Below are positions 1 to 10,700 of a stretch of DNA of 64,000 bases, piece after piece; the first letter of the stretch is position 1; every line of letters begins with the position of its first letter. Below the pieces are notes generated by a model that ran no database searches, was not told where the DNA came from, and saw nothing but the letters and a program-made list of their open reading frames with translations. A program made the translations under genes and the position numbers. The stretch comes from Clarireedia homoeocarpa (lineage: Eukaryota; Ascomycota; Leotiomycetes; Helotiales; Rutstroemiaceae). The stretch lies in assembly GCA_001465935.1 (NCBI GenBank), contig LNKV01000037.1, positions 372,001 to 436,000 on the forward strand, written 5' to 3'.

Positions 1-89
1 TTCTAGATCTTTGGTTGCCAGCATTTACTTCTCTTTGCATGGAGGGGGACGGGAAGGCTCTTCAATATTCCCTGCGATCGCCCCCCCCC

Positions 90-123
<34 letters not shown>

Positions 124-841
124 AGCCACCAGTTTTAACCATGCAAATAAAAGCTCATAGGTCGGCCTTTTGTTTCAAGTTCTTTAAATTGGCACTGCAC
201 GAATTCTCTCACAGGATATGTACATACGCCACTACGCCCTGTGAATATGAATGAGCCTATTGATCCAAGGCTCCTATCCTTGACTCAACTATACATTGGT
301 TGGATGAAATGGCTACTTTCAGCCACATATTAGATGAGATTGCGTCCATATTTTTAGCTCTTTATCCCTTTTGATCGATTCTGCGGCTCCGAGTCATGTA
401 TCAGCCAGCCTTGCCAGTATATCTCAAAGAGCACAGCGTACTCTTGACTAGGCTAATAGATAGATGTGGTAGTAATAGGTGGCGATATTATGCATCTCGG
501 GGTTGCACAATACGACCAACCTTTCATTAAAGTAAGATAGAAGAAGGTTGATTCGACCACAACCACGCCCAGGACTTTGGCCATGTCAATTGCTTCATTC
601 CGAATCCTGTCCCAACACCACTGGCTACCAGGATTGAAAACTAGGGGCAAAAAGAGTAATTCTTTGCACGTTGAGACATGAGCGCTGGACAGAGAAGTCT
701 ATAAGAGGATGAGTGCCACTTGAATTGGAGATACACCATTCACAAGAACTCTTCATATCTACCATACAAATATCACAAAAGCCTCGCACTTTTCAATACT
801 ACACTTTCAGGATCAGGTTCAGTTCATGATCTAATAAACCC
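1..841. other. Low-complexity and intergenic DNA
   Basis: A poly-C tract (about 80-123, one T inside) lies near the left edge. The rest is AT-rich DNA in which I see no convincing gene. Open frames here are short and have no protein-like composition. Confidence 0.5.
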
Positions 842-1529
842 ATGTCTTACCTTATTGACCTCTCCGAGAGCTTTCGTAATGATCGCCAACCATCTGCGCC
901 TCAACCGAAACCCAAGCCGGAGCCTCACGGCGGAGACTATGACCCATTTGCTGACTGATCTAAGCACAAGACATGAACCAACAGTATGTATTTTGTTAGC
1001 CGGAGTTGTATCCAACCTAACACTATCTTTGCAGGTCACCCCCAATGTGACAACAGAGCATCTCAGGTCTACGGCTCGGGGCCCTTCGAACACGAATCAA
1101 GGGCTAGTCACAGAGACGATAGATCTGTCTGCTAGCACCACGGCTCAAGGCAGAATTCCCTCGTCAAAGGACTCAAATTTCAGTGAAGCATGTTCTCGTT
1201 GTTGGTTTTAGGTGCTTGACGGGCTAACTGAGATTAGATCTCGCTCGCGGTTCCAACACTCGGGAGGGACGAAACAGTCAACCACGGTAGTACTGATGAG
1301 TTACTTGGTGTTCCAAATGAACCTGACTTGGAGAAGAACAGTCACCATGCACAATATTCCAGCGTACGTGAAGAGCGTCTCATACTTCCATGACCGTACC
1401 CGTAGTGCAGTCGATGATGTCGATGTACAGAAAGATGGGGTGAAAGGCGATGGCTTGTTTAAAGGATTAAAAGCGCGATTCACTTGAGGGGTTTCATGAT
1501 ACTTTTAAGCTTTAACTAACATCTCTCAG
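842..1529 (+). pseudogene. Possible decayed 5' part of the HET-like gene
   Basis: An ATG at 842 opens a frame that stays protein-like in pieces up to about 1400, always in the same register. It includes a segment with residues GGDYDPF, resembling a motif encoded again near 2080. Several stops interrupt it (TGA at 956 and 974, later TAG and TGA). A plausible 51-nt intron lies at 984-1034 (GTATGT...GCAG) and does not remove the stops. A second frame (1401-1487) also looks coding. This is either a degraded N-terminus, a run of exons I cannot assemble, or a decayed neighbouring gene. Confidence 0.3.
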
Positions 1530-4112
1530 AACCTTCTCCCTCGAAGTGTCCTCGGTGGATATCGAGGCAACTTCTTAACCAAAAACTCAAATTATCAGTT
1601 GTTTCACTTTCCGCACTCGTTCAAAGAACCGGCAAACCTATCCCATATCAAAGGCGACTACTATCATCGAGATGCGTTAGGACGGCAGCTCTACAGCGAT
1701 CGTTTTGATGACCGATATATCAACCCCGAAACAGGTTGTTTAGAAGAACTCGTTGTTCAATGTACGGACGATGTGTATTATGGACCAAGAACTGCGACAT
1801 ACAAAAGAACATTCATCCGAAATGGAGCACCAAAGACGCTTAGACTTGCGAACTGGCCGATCAATCACTTTGATGATCGGCGTCGGGGACAGTCACACTG
1901 GTCGTATTTGCAGGAACAATCCGGGTATTCCGTTGCTCTTATGCTTCTCAAATGGCCTTTGGCGTGCCTAATACTCTATGCTATCGTATGTAGTCGAATA
2001 AATCAATATTGATTCAGCGTTGACATCATATTCAGGTCTGGCTACCGGATATCTCTGGAACTGGAGAGGTGCATCATGATGGGGACTATGACCCTTTTCC
2101 GTACAAGTTTTGGGGTTATTGCAAAGTAACGCGAAACCCTATTGAGGAGAAACCTAAAAAGAACAAGCTTCAAGAAGTAACGCGGAAACCCATCGAAGAC
2201 AAACCTGAAAAGATCAAGCTACAAGAAGTCTCCCTAGAATCCATCAACGCAGCCCCTAAGCATTGTCAGCAATATAGATGTCTAGAGCCAAGAAAACTCT
2301 GCATTATCACAGGAAGAAAGCATCATGCTACTGGTGAGGAGTTCGCAGAGGCAAAGATCACTGAGCAGTGGAAGAAAGATCCACAAAATACAGATTATCC
2401 GAGACAATGCCCACCTTATCTTTTCATAGCATACACGTGCGAACACTTCAAATCAAAGGACGATAAGAAAGAATTGAACCGGATTGCGTTAAGAGCTACG
2501 AAGAAGGCTGGCTTGAAGGCGTACTGGATAGGATCCAGTTGTTTAGCATCCACGAAACCAGAGGATAAGGAAGAGCTTGAAGCCGATGTACAACGCATTG
2601 CTGATGTCGTTCGGGGTGCCCACTCTATGGCAATAGTTATCGGGACCTTATCGGAGGCCACAGAAGAGACCAGTTTATTGCCCATGCTACAGGCATGGGG
2701 GATGCGCTGTTGGACGTTTCCCGAGGTACTGCTCGCGCCTTCTGGAAAAAGCATCACCACGTATTTCAGAGACAGTACTGAGGTGTTTAATTTGTCCAAA
2801 TTACAACTCGCTGAGAAGGCTTGGGGGGATTCTGTGAATGCCAGGCAGCTGATTGATCATTTCGAAGGAAATGTTATTTTAAGTCGATTGGAACTTCCAA
2901 TCATTGCAATGCAATGCCTTTTCACAAGAAAGACAACCCAAATGTTCGAGGTAAGCCAATCTCATGCTTTCCATCCATTTAGTCCCAGACTACGATTAAC
3001 GCAACTTTAGGGAGACCAATCATATGTGCTGATGGGACTGCTGCGCATGCGCCCTAGAGTTGACCCAGATGACAGTGCCTTCCAAGCCTTTGCTCGAATA
3101 TCTCTTGCAAATGATAGCGACTTGCTCCTAGAGCGATTGTTGTGCATTTTGCCAAAGCGACATGATCAAAAATGGCATTGCATGGATGATGCATATGAGG
3201 CGCATCTATGGGACATCAACCCAACATGCCAAGTGGCAGGTATATGTGAAGATGATAGCGTGCTCGTTGATGGTGCATTCGGCGCCACCATTCACTGGGG
3301 CAAATTTCAAAAAGTCGCAAGCGTCGAACAAGGCAGATCTTGGAGGCGTTTTGTATGTCAGTTTATGGTGCACGCAGCCCCATTGTACATGTCATGTGCG
3401 CTATTTTTGTTCACCAACGCTACTATGCTCGCGGGTGAAGCAGATAATGCAAGCACATCAAAAGAATGGAAAAATTGGAGTAGGCTAGCGGATCTTTTGG
3501 TAGTTCTCGGGATCATGGTTTTAGTCGTTGCAGGCATTGTGTTTGCGACCTTACCATATCTCATACGACTATTATACGGTGGTAAATTTTGTAAGTCCAT
3601 GCCCTAAAAATATGTTCTATACAGCAGAAGTAACTTGACTAGGGGATACCCAAGCTTGGCTCTTCGGGTTCGAGGGTTATGCAGACCTTGCGACTATCGA
3701 AACTCAGATTTTCGGACGGCAGCTTAATCGTTTGCAGTGGGCAACAAACGCAACACCTCTTTCGAAGCATTGCTGTGTTTCCTATGAAGAATGCGAGGGT
3801 GTTGATCCTATTTCACATTCCGAAGTTCGAAAGAAGGTCGATCACGCTATTAGAGGTGGCAGTGAAGGCGGCATGAGAATATTCACCTTGGTAGATACCA
3901 ATACCATGTCGGTAATGATGTTTGAGGCAATTAAACCTCCAACTTCAATGCTCATTCTGGGTAGAGAGGGTGGGATGCAAAGAGCTCTGCTATGTAGTTA
4001 TGACTGGACAATGGGCAAGTGCATCAGAGAGACGGTAGCGAGAGTGGAGACGACGGTTCTGGAGAAGATGTCGAGAGTTGCGAAAGTGCGAATTGGAATG
4101 CGGCAGCAGTGA
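1530..4112 (+). CDS. HET-like fungal membrane protein (5' end unresolved)
   Basis: Four exons join in phase: 1530-1985, 2036-2950, 3011-3590 and 3643-4112, giving about 806 codons without a start codon. Introns have GTATGT/GTAAGC/GTAAGT donors and AG acceptors. The N-terminal part is hydrophilic with one hydrophobic segment near 1940-1985. The middle part (about 2400-2760) resembles the core of fungal HET proteins: a Tyr-Trp-Ile stretch, a VVRGA segment and a CWTFPEVLL segment correspond to the usual 'WID...IYRGA...W..QE' pattern. The third exon holds two transmembrane segments (about 3355-3420 and 3500-3570). The last exon has a conserved LFGFEGYADL motif that I recognise from a large family of uncharacterised fungal HET-related proteins. 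HET proteins act in heterokaryon incompatibility and cell death, but a role for this membrane-bound branch is inference. It ends 88 nt before a retrotransposon LTR. Confidence 0.65.
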
Positions 4113-4199
4113 TTTGTCAAATTTCTCTATTTCTGATTGTTTCTGTTGGCGTTGTTATTTTATATATAGACCGCTGGTTTTTCGGTTAACAGTAATCAT

Positions 4200-4253
4200 T
4201 GTCAGGAAATGCTTATGTAATAATTCTGCACTGGCAGTATTTAATGGGTTTCT
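4200..4253 (+). repeat. Start of a copia-type LTR, cut by the assembly gap
   Basis: These 54 bases, starting TGTCAGG, are identical to positions 5885-5938, the beginning of the 5' LTR of the decayed copia element downstream. The copy runs directly into the run of Ns, so the gap begins inside an LTR. It may be a solo LTR or the end of another copy. Confidence 0.8.
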
Positions 4254-5000
4254 NNNNNNNNNNNNNNNNNNNNNNNNNNNNNNNNNNNNNNNNNNNNNNN
4301 NNNNNNNNNNNNNNNNNNNNNNNNNNNNNNNNNNNNNNNNNNNNNNNNNNNNNNNNNNNNNNNNNNNNNNNNNNNNNNNNNNNNNNNNNNNNNNNNNNNN
4401 NNNNNNNNNNNNNNNNNNNNNNNNNNNNNNNNNNNNNNNNNNNNNNNNNNNNNNNNNNNNNNNNNNNNNNNNNNNNNNNNNNNNNNNNNNNNNNNNNNNN
4501 NNNNNNNNNNNNNNNNNNNNNNNNNNNNNNNNNNNNNNNNNNNNNNNNNNNNNNNNNNNNNNNNNNNNNNNNNNNNNNNNNNNNNNNNNNNNNNNNNNNN
4601 NNNNNNNNNNNNNNNNNNNNNNNNNNNNNNNNNNNNNNNNNNNNNNNNNNNNNNNNNNNNNNNNNNNNNNNNNNNNNNNNNNNNNNNNNNNNNNNNNNNN
4701 NNNNNNNNNNNNNNNNNNNNNNNNNNNNNNNNNNNNNNNNNNNNNNNNNNNNNNNNNNNNNNNNNNNNNNNNNNNNNNNNNNNNNNNNNNNNNNNNNNNN
4801 NNNNNNNNNNNNNNNNNNNNNNNNNNNNNNNNNNNNNNNNNNNNNNNNNNNNNNNNNNNNNNNNNNNNNNNNNNNNNNNNNNNNNNNNNNNNNNNNNNNN
4901 NNNNNNNNNNNNNNNNNNNNNNNNNNNNNNNNNNNNNNNNNNNNNNNNNNNNNNNNNNNNNNNNNNNNNNNNNNNNNNNNNNNNNNNNNNNNNNNNNNNN
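4254..5000. other. Assembly gap (747 Ns)
   Basis: An unbroken run of N. It starts inside an LTR and ends in retrotransposon coding sequence, so a repeat that could not be assembled is the likely cause. Confidence 0.99.
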
Positions 5001-5884
5001 GGCTACCCCGCCAGTTGGTGGCTTCACTCGAAGCTCCCCCTCCCCTGCTTTCAATGCTCGAGCCCAGACCCCCCGCCACACAGTGGGTGAAGTCGAGTAT
5101 GAGTCTTATGAAGATGCAATGGAGGAAATAGAGGAAGAAGATGATGTCCCGGCTGAAGCCCAGGCTGAAGCTGTCGCTTATACGAAGCAATTGGAAGTGG
5201 ATCGAGCAAAAGACGGCGCCTAGGCAAAGACTCCTTCCTAGGTGGCTTAAGAGATATAAGATACTTGGATTTGACCAAACTGATAGGCGGAAACTATATA
5301 ACAATACTATGTAAGCTAGCAAAAAGTAGTGTCTTCTATCAAACCAAGGCTCTTATTGACTCCGGAGCAAATAGCTTTATACTAATTGATGTTTCTTTCC
5401 TATAACGACTTTATCATAGTCTCAGGCTTATAATCAAACGCTTGAAGACGCCCTTGCGGGTCAAGGGATACAATAGCCAGGGTAGGCTCCTAATCACCTA
5501 TTACACTTTAATAAACTTTACAATCGATAGTCGTATTTAATCATTTACCCTCTTTCTAATCACCTACTTGGGTACGTATACAGTAATACTAGGACGCAAA
5601 TAGCTTGCTGAGAATCGAGTATTGGTCGACTGCGCCCAAAGACGTCTTATTTGGCCCAAGGACTTGCCTATCTCCTAAATATATACAAGAACTTATGACA
5701 TTGAGGCTTGCTTGCGCGGGCCCGAGGTAATAAACAGGGTCTATCAAGCCGATATAGAGCGTCGAGACCGAAAATTTGACCAGAATGACCCAGACTCAAA
5801 AATTTATCGGAAAAAGCTGTTTTTTATTAGTGCGGTTACTACTAAAAAGCAACGCACAGACGGAAAAACGTTAAATTTGCCTGT
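5001..5884 (+). mobile_element. Decayed Ty3/gypsy retrotransposon fragment (gag end and protease)
   Basis: From 5001 to 5223 an acidic C-terminal gag-like frame is open to a TAG. In another frame, 5331-5399 encodes a retropepsin active site (ALIDSGANSF, catalytic D-S-G). The matching second half of the protease (VILGRK, a TAG at 5601, then LAENRVLVDC) follows at about 5580-5640. A further open piece in the same frame at 5712-5884 continues the polyprotein until the copia LTR interrupts it. Stops are frequent and the sequence is AT-enriched, as expected for RIP damage. No reverse transcriptase is present; most of the element is missing, cut by the gap on the left and the copia insertion on the right. 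Confidence 0.75.
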
Positions 5885-6070
5885 TGTCAGGAAATGCTTA
5901 TGTAATAATTCTGCACTGGCAGTATTTAATGGGTTTCTCGGATCGCTCGGACATTATGCCACTTCTAGAACAATTATCACAAAAATTACTAGTGTTCTCC
6001 ACCAAAATCAACGTTAAAATTATTCACAAAACCGCTTCCATTACGCTTAAATAAAGTCATAATCCTAACA
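5885..6070 (+). repeat. 5' LTR of the truncated copia element
   Basis: A 186-bp LTR beginning TGTCAG and ending TAACA. The start is identical to 4200-4253. The end is set by the primer-binding site that follows immediately. Confidence 0.75.
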
Positions 6071-6085
6071 GGTTATGAGCCCGGC
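6071..6085 (+). promoter_or_regulatory. Primer-binding site, half initiator tRNA type
   Basis: The sequence GGTTATGAGCCCGGC directly after the LTR is complementary to the anticodon arm of an initiator methionine tRNA (it contains the complement of CAT). Internal, anticodon-side priming of this kind is known from copia-class elements. Confidence 0.65.
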
Positions 6086-6110
6086 ATCAAACTGGGTCAG
6101 CGACAAAGCA

Positions 6111-7223
6111 ATGGCTTCATTTACTTCAGCACAACTCGACAGGGGCAATAATAATAGCTCCAAGGTCATCTATAATGGTGACAATTATTTTGTATGGGTT
6201 CAATCATGTATGTCGGCCTTGATTGGCAAGAGATGTCTAGAAATTGCTCAAGGAACAGAGCAAATACCGGCTATGCCAAATAATCAACAGACAGTGTCGT
6301 GGAACCTCTATATGGATGGTCAAATCAGGCGGGCTCAAGCTATTGATATCATAAGCTCAAGCGTTAACGAAACACAAAGATCAAGGCTTATGCTATTCAT
6401 TCAAGCCCTTGATCCAGCAGGTATGTGGAATGAGCTTCAAAGAGACGATCCCGGAAATAACCACATCTTTGTTGATCAAATTCGAAGGCAATTTGCCGAT
6501 CTAACCTTCGATCTAAAGACTATGAAGCTTCGTTAATTCGTCGACAAGCTTCTTTCAATGCAATCCCGAACGAAGACAAGTACAGAGGCGATTACGGATA
6601 CGGAGGTGCTATTATAAATATATGCCAAGATTCCACAAACTGCAGGCTAGCAGACATCCAAGATGTTTGCTTTGAACTCTAAATTGAAGCTTGAAGCAGC
6701 AGTTGTGGTTTTGCAGGCAAATGAGACTGTCGACTCGGTGGAAGATGCAAATACTGCTGATGTAGCTCAAGAGGTGGTATACAGAGGAGGATATAGAGGC
6801 AAAGGTCGTAGCAGAGGCCGAGGATCAAGAGGAGTATCAAGAGGAGGATCAAGAGGTGGAATAAGCAAGCTATATAACCTGAACAGATGCGGAAGAGCAA
6901 GTTCAGGCTCTATAGATCGAAATCGCGACCGGAACAGTAGTGGCAAAGGGAAAGAAGAGAATAAAGGAGACTTAATTCGGTGTTGGTAGTACAACAAGGA
7001 AGATCATTATTAATCAAACTGTTATTCTTATTTGAGAGCTTGGGAAAAGAGTCAAAGCAATCGTGGAGAGTTATCGGAAGGCGCAAAAGTTGCTATAGCT
7101 GAAGAAGAATATTATAGTTCAGGATACCTTATAGAGTATACAAACACTGTGACTGCAAACCTAGAATGGATCCTTGACTCGGGCGTATCAAAGCACTTCT
7201 CAGACGTCCTAAATAACTTCTAA
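6111..7223 (+). pseudogene. Copia gag-protease remnant
   Basis: An ATG at 6111 opens a copia-type gag (pattern YNGDNYFVWV near the start, a typical capsid N-terminus), open to 6536. The same frame resumes with an RG-rich basic stretch at 6770-6890. It then has a damaged zinc knuckle (about 6979-7020, C-W-stop-Y...H...C, second Cys replaced by Tyr) and a protease motif WILDSG at about 7165-7185. At least five stops interrupt the frame. The product cannot be functional. Confidence 0.75.
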
Positions 7224-7250
7224 TAATTAAAGAGATAGGCTGAACCTTAT

Positions 7251-7573
7251 TGTGTGGATAATCGGCCACAGAATGGCTCCGGCCAGGCGGGCCGGAACCC
7301 AGGGCAAATACGGTATATCCGATATGAGCATGCAATGCCCGTATAACTGGAAAATCAACTCCGGAGACCACAGGTAGATAGTCAATACCCCTCGTACGAA
7401 GGGTATAAAGATCGCAGTACGATCCTGTAGTTAGAGAATTAAGACGATTTACATAAATAACACTGGACCCACGCTTTGTACGTGTTTCCGGGTGTTACGT
7501 GTAACCCTCGTGCTTCTTCACGTGATATCACATTCTCTGTGTACGACCAGCCCGCAACCCGGTCGTACCAACA
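7251..7573 (+). repeat. 5' LTR of the full-length copia element
   Basis: It aligns along its length with 13780-14092. Differences are mostly transitions plus a few small indels in the last third. It contains one CGTACG at 7393. Confidence 0.92.
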
Positions 7574-7725
7574 CTGATCAGTGGTTGGATCAACCACAGA
7601 TTGGCAAGGTCAATTACACTCTTACAACTTTGTTCTTCCCCGTCGTACGCAACCCTATTTTACCTATCTTCAATCCGTCAACTTCCTCTCTTCAATCCCT
7701 CGTACGAACCTTGGACTCCGACAAC

Positions 7726-10700
7726 ATGATCGACTTCGAGGAGTTCGCAAGATACGAGAAGGTCACTCCGACCTTAGCAGGTCAGGACTTCGACCCGGAC
7801 AACTTGGAGCAACACACAGCCGAATGGATTTCCACCCGGATCGCTATTTGGATCGTACGAAGCAGGGTGGACCAAGATCGCGACTATATGCTGTGGACTG
7901 CTTTCCACGACGACTTCGAAGACTAGAGCGAGGAATTGTTTAAACTTGCCAGCTCTAACCTTCTCCGCAAACTCCGAGCACACTTTACCTCAAACGGAGT
8001 TTGGATTGCTAAATCTGATGATCGTACGTACGCACAAGTCTTTGGTGAACTTATCAATATCAAGGAATATCCGGAATGGAAAACCGAAGACATTGAGGAG
8101 CACCTTCGTACGATAGGTCCCATCAACTCTCGGTTCGTCCAAGGAAGTGTTAACCCACTTCCTCCTGTACCCTCCGCTGTTTCTCCGGCAACGACCCCTC
8201 TGGCTACATCTGCAACTCCCTCTGCTCAACCTACAACTTCGTCTGCAACTCCAGCGCCTGAGCAAGAACGAGCGACCCCGGTACCTAGTGAAGTCCCAGA
8301 TAATCGATTCGTACGCTTTACGTCCACGCCTCACCCTGCTGAAACTGTTTCGCCGCTGACTACGTACGAGAGAAGTAATGTCTCCAAGCCCCTTAGTGAC
8401 TTGATGAAGATTCTCTCGGACAAGGAGCGTAAATACAGTAGTGAGATGTACGATATCTTGGAAAACAAGCTTCATGTCTTCTACGATTGTTGTACGAAGG
8501 TTGGCTTATCGACAGACTACTTCCACCTTGGCTTTTCCGCACTGCTTCGTGACCGTGCACTCGACTTTTACTATGACAAGATCTCCGGACGATCGTACGA
8601 CTTCCGTACGATGGTTACTATGGTCAGAGAACATTTCGAGACAGAGGAGAACAAGCAGCTTTATCTGTCCGAGTGGAGAGAGACTACGTACACCTTCGTA
8701 CGAAAGAAGAACCCAGACAAATCCGAGCTGGAATACTTGGAGATACTCTTCGACCGCCTTCGTACACTGCAGAAAGGTCTCTCGACCGAGTACCAGAACG
8801 AATTCTCCCTACGTGACCAAGTCCTCAACGCTTATCAAGGTATCCCGGAGTACAACCTCGCACTCTACAAGCCAGCTCGTACGTTCGAGTCAGTCTGTTC
8901 TGATCTGAGATCTGCGATCGGAACAGCGGTGCGTACGAGAGAATACACTGCGCAAACGCAATACCCTAGTAAGCAATACTGGGTCGACCGCAAGTATCAA
9001 GGCAAATTCAATCGTACGCAAACAAGCAATCAGTCAACACCAAGATTTCCGAAAGGAAGACAGTTCTCAGGCCCTCGTACAGAGAGCAAGAACTATTCCC
9101 CAAATCCTCGTACGGAAAGCAGGAACTGGGAGAATGCGAAATGTTATGTTTGTGGACAGACTGGCCACCTCGCTAGGACGCACTCTTATACGGAGAGAAC
9201 TAAAGTATATAGCCGTATCAGCCGCCAGTACTTGCAGGAAGAAGAAGAAGAAGACAAGGAAGCAGGACAGTTCCTGCAAGAAGAGGAGCAAGAAGACAAT
9301 GAGGATTCGGACAACGTAGAGGAACGAGAACTCTCGTCCGACCAATTCCTTACGGAAATGGGAGTGATTGATGGCAGTCAAGCTGCCCAAACTCTCAACA
9401 ACCTTAGTACGATACACAGTATTACTCGCTATGATCCCAGCGAACAGAAAGCATCGTACGACGAAGTATTCACGTTCGAGGAGCGGTACTCGTCAACACA
9501 ATTTCAAGGGATTATACCTGACAGCAGGGCTGCAGGTGTGTCAACTGCTAGCGAAGTGCAATTTCAGGCGCTACAGCGACAAGACCCGTCTATCACTTTA
9601 GCTCGTACGAAGAGCAACGATCATACAATCCGTTTTGGCAAAGGAACAGCGAAAGTGAAAGGAACAGCTGTCGTACAGACACCAGTTGGTCCGATTACTT
9701 TCTACGTTGTGACTGCAAATACCCTATTCCTCTACTGCATTCAGGATATAGACAAAATGAACGTACGATTTGATAACTTAAAGAACGTCCTTGTCCAAGG
9801 GAAGAATATTGTACCTATCGTACGCAAATAGGGACATCCATGGATGCTTTTACAACAGTCGGACGCGATCGCTCAGGCTCACCTCACTGAAGTTGAGCTT
9901 AAACAGCTACATCGCCGGTTTGGACACCCGTCCGTACGAAAACTGGCACAACTACTAGAGAAAGCAGGGCACGACGATATCGATTATCGTACGATCGAAC
10001 ACTTGAACAAATTCTGCAACCACTGCCAACTGAATGCGAAGTCGCCCGGACGATTCCGGTTCACAATCAAGGATGAGATCGAATTTAACTACTCGATTAT
10101 CATTGATATTATATATCTGGACAAATCCCCAGTTCTACACGTTGTGGACGAAGCTACTGCATTCAATACAGCCCGGTTCCTAAAGGACATCAGCGCTCGT
10201 ACAACGTAGGATACCCTTCGGGCATGTTGGATCGATACCTACCTAGGTCCACCGGATTACATCGTACACGATACAGGCACAACGTTTGCATCCCAAGAGT
10301 TTAGGCAGAACGCACGTACGATAGCAAGTGAGACGAAGGAAGTGCCAGTAGAGGCACACAATAGCGTTGGCAAGGTGGAGAAATACCACCAACCTCTTAA
10401 ACGCTCGTACGAGATCATTAGGGACGAAACGAGAGAAGAAAATATCTCCAGGGAGATCGTCCTACAGATGGCTATGAAAGCAATAAACGATACAGCCGGG
10501 CCAAACGGCCTCGTACCAACTCTCCTTGTTTTCGGGGCATACCCGAGAATAAATCAAATGTCAACTCCGTCCCAGTCAATGATCGTACAAGCCCAAGCGG
10601 TTCGGACTGCAATGACGGAAATCAGAAAGATCAACGCTCAGCACCAAGTCAAGGAAGCTCTAAGTGCAAGGAATAGCCCTCGGACAACAGAGGTACTTGA

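Larger units (their letters stand above)
5885..7250 (+). mobile_element. Truncated, decayed Ty1/copia element
   Basis: It comprises a 5' LTR, a half-tRNA primer-binding site, gag and the start of the protease, then is cut at 7250 by the next element. All recognisable coding parts stay in one frame (6111-7223) despite stops at 6534, in the 6610-6650 region, at about 6987 and 7011, and at 7221. Damage is therefore by point mutation, not frameshift, consistent with RIP. Integrase, reverse transcriptase and the 3' LTR are absent, also beyond the inserted element at 14093. Confidence 0.8.

Noticed and set aside
15..254. ORF across the poly-C tract
   Set aside because: It is open only because of the C run, and the rest is not protein-like.
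4155..5322. Long ORFs spanning the N gap on both strands
   Set aside because: They are artefacts of translating Ns.
7129..7371. Minus-strand ORF in the 5' LTR, repeated in the 3' LTR
   Set aside because: It is repeated only because the LTRs are repeats; it has stops or shifts between copies and no recognisable domain.
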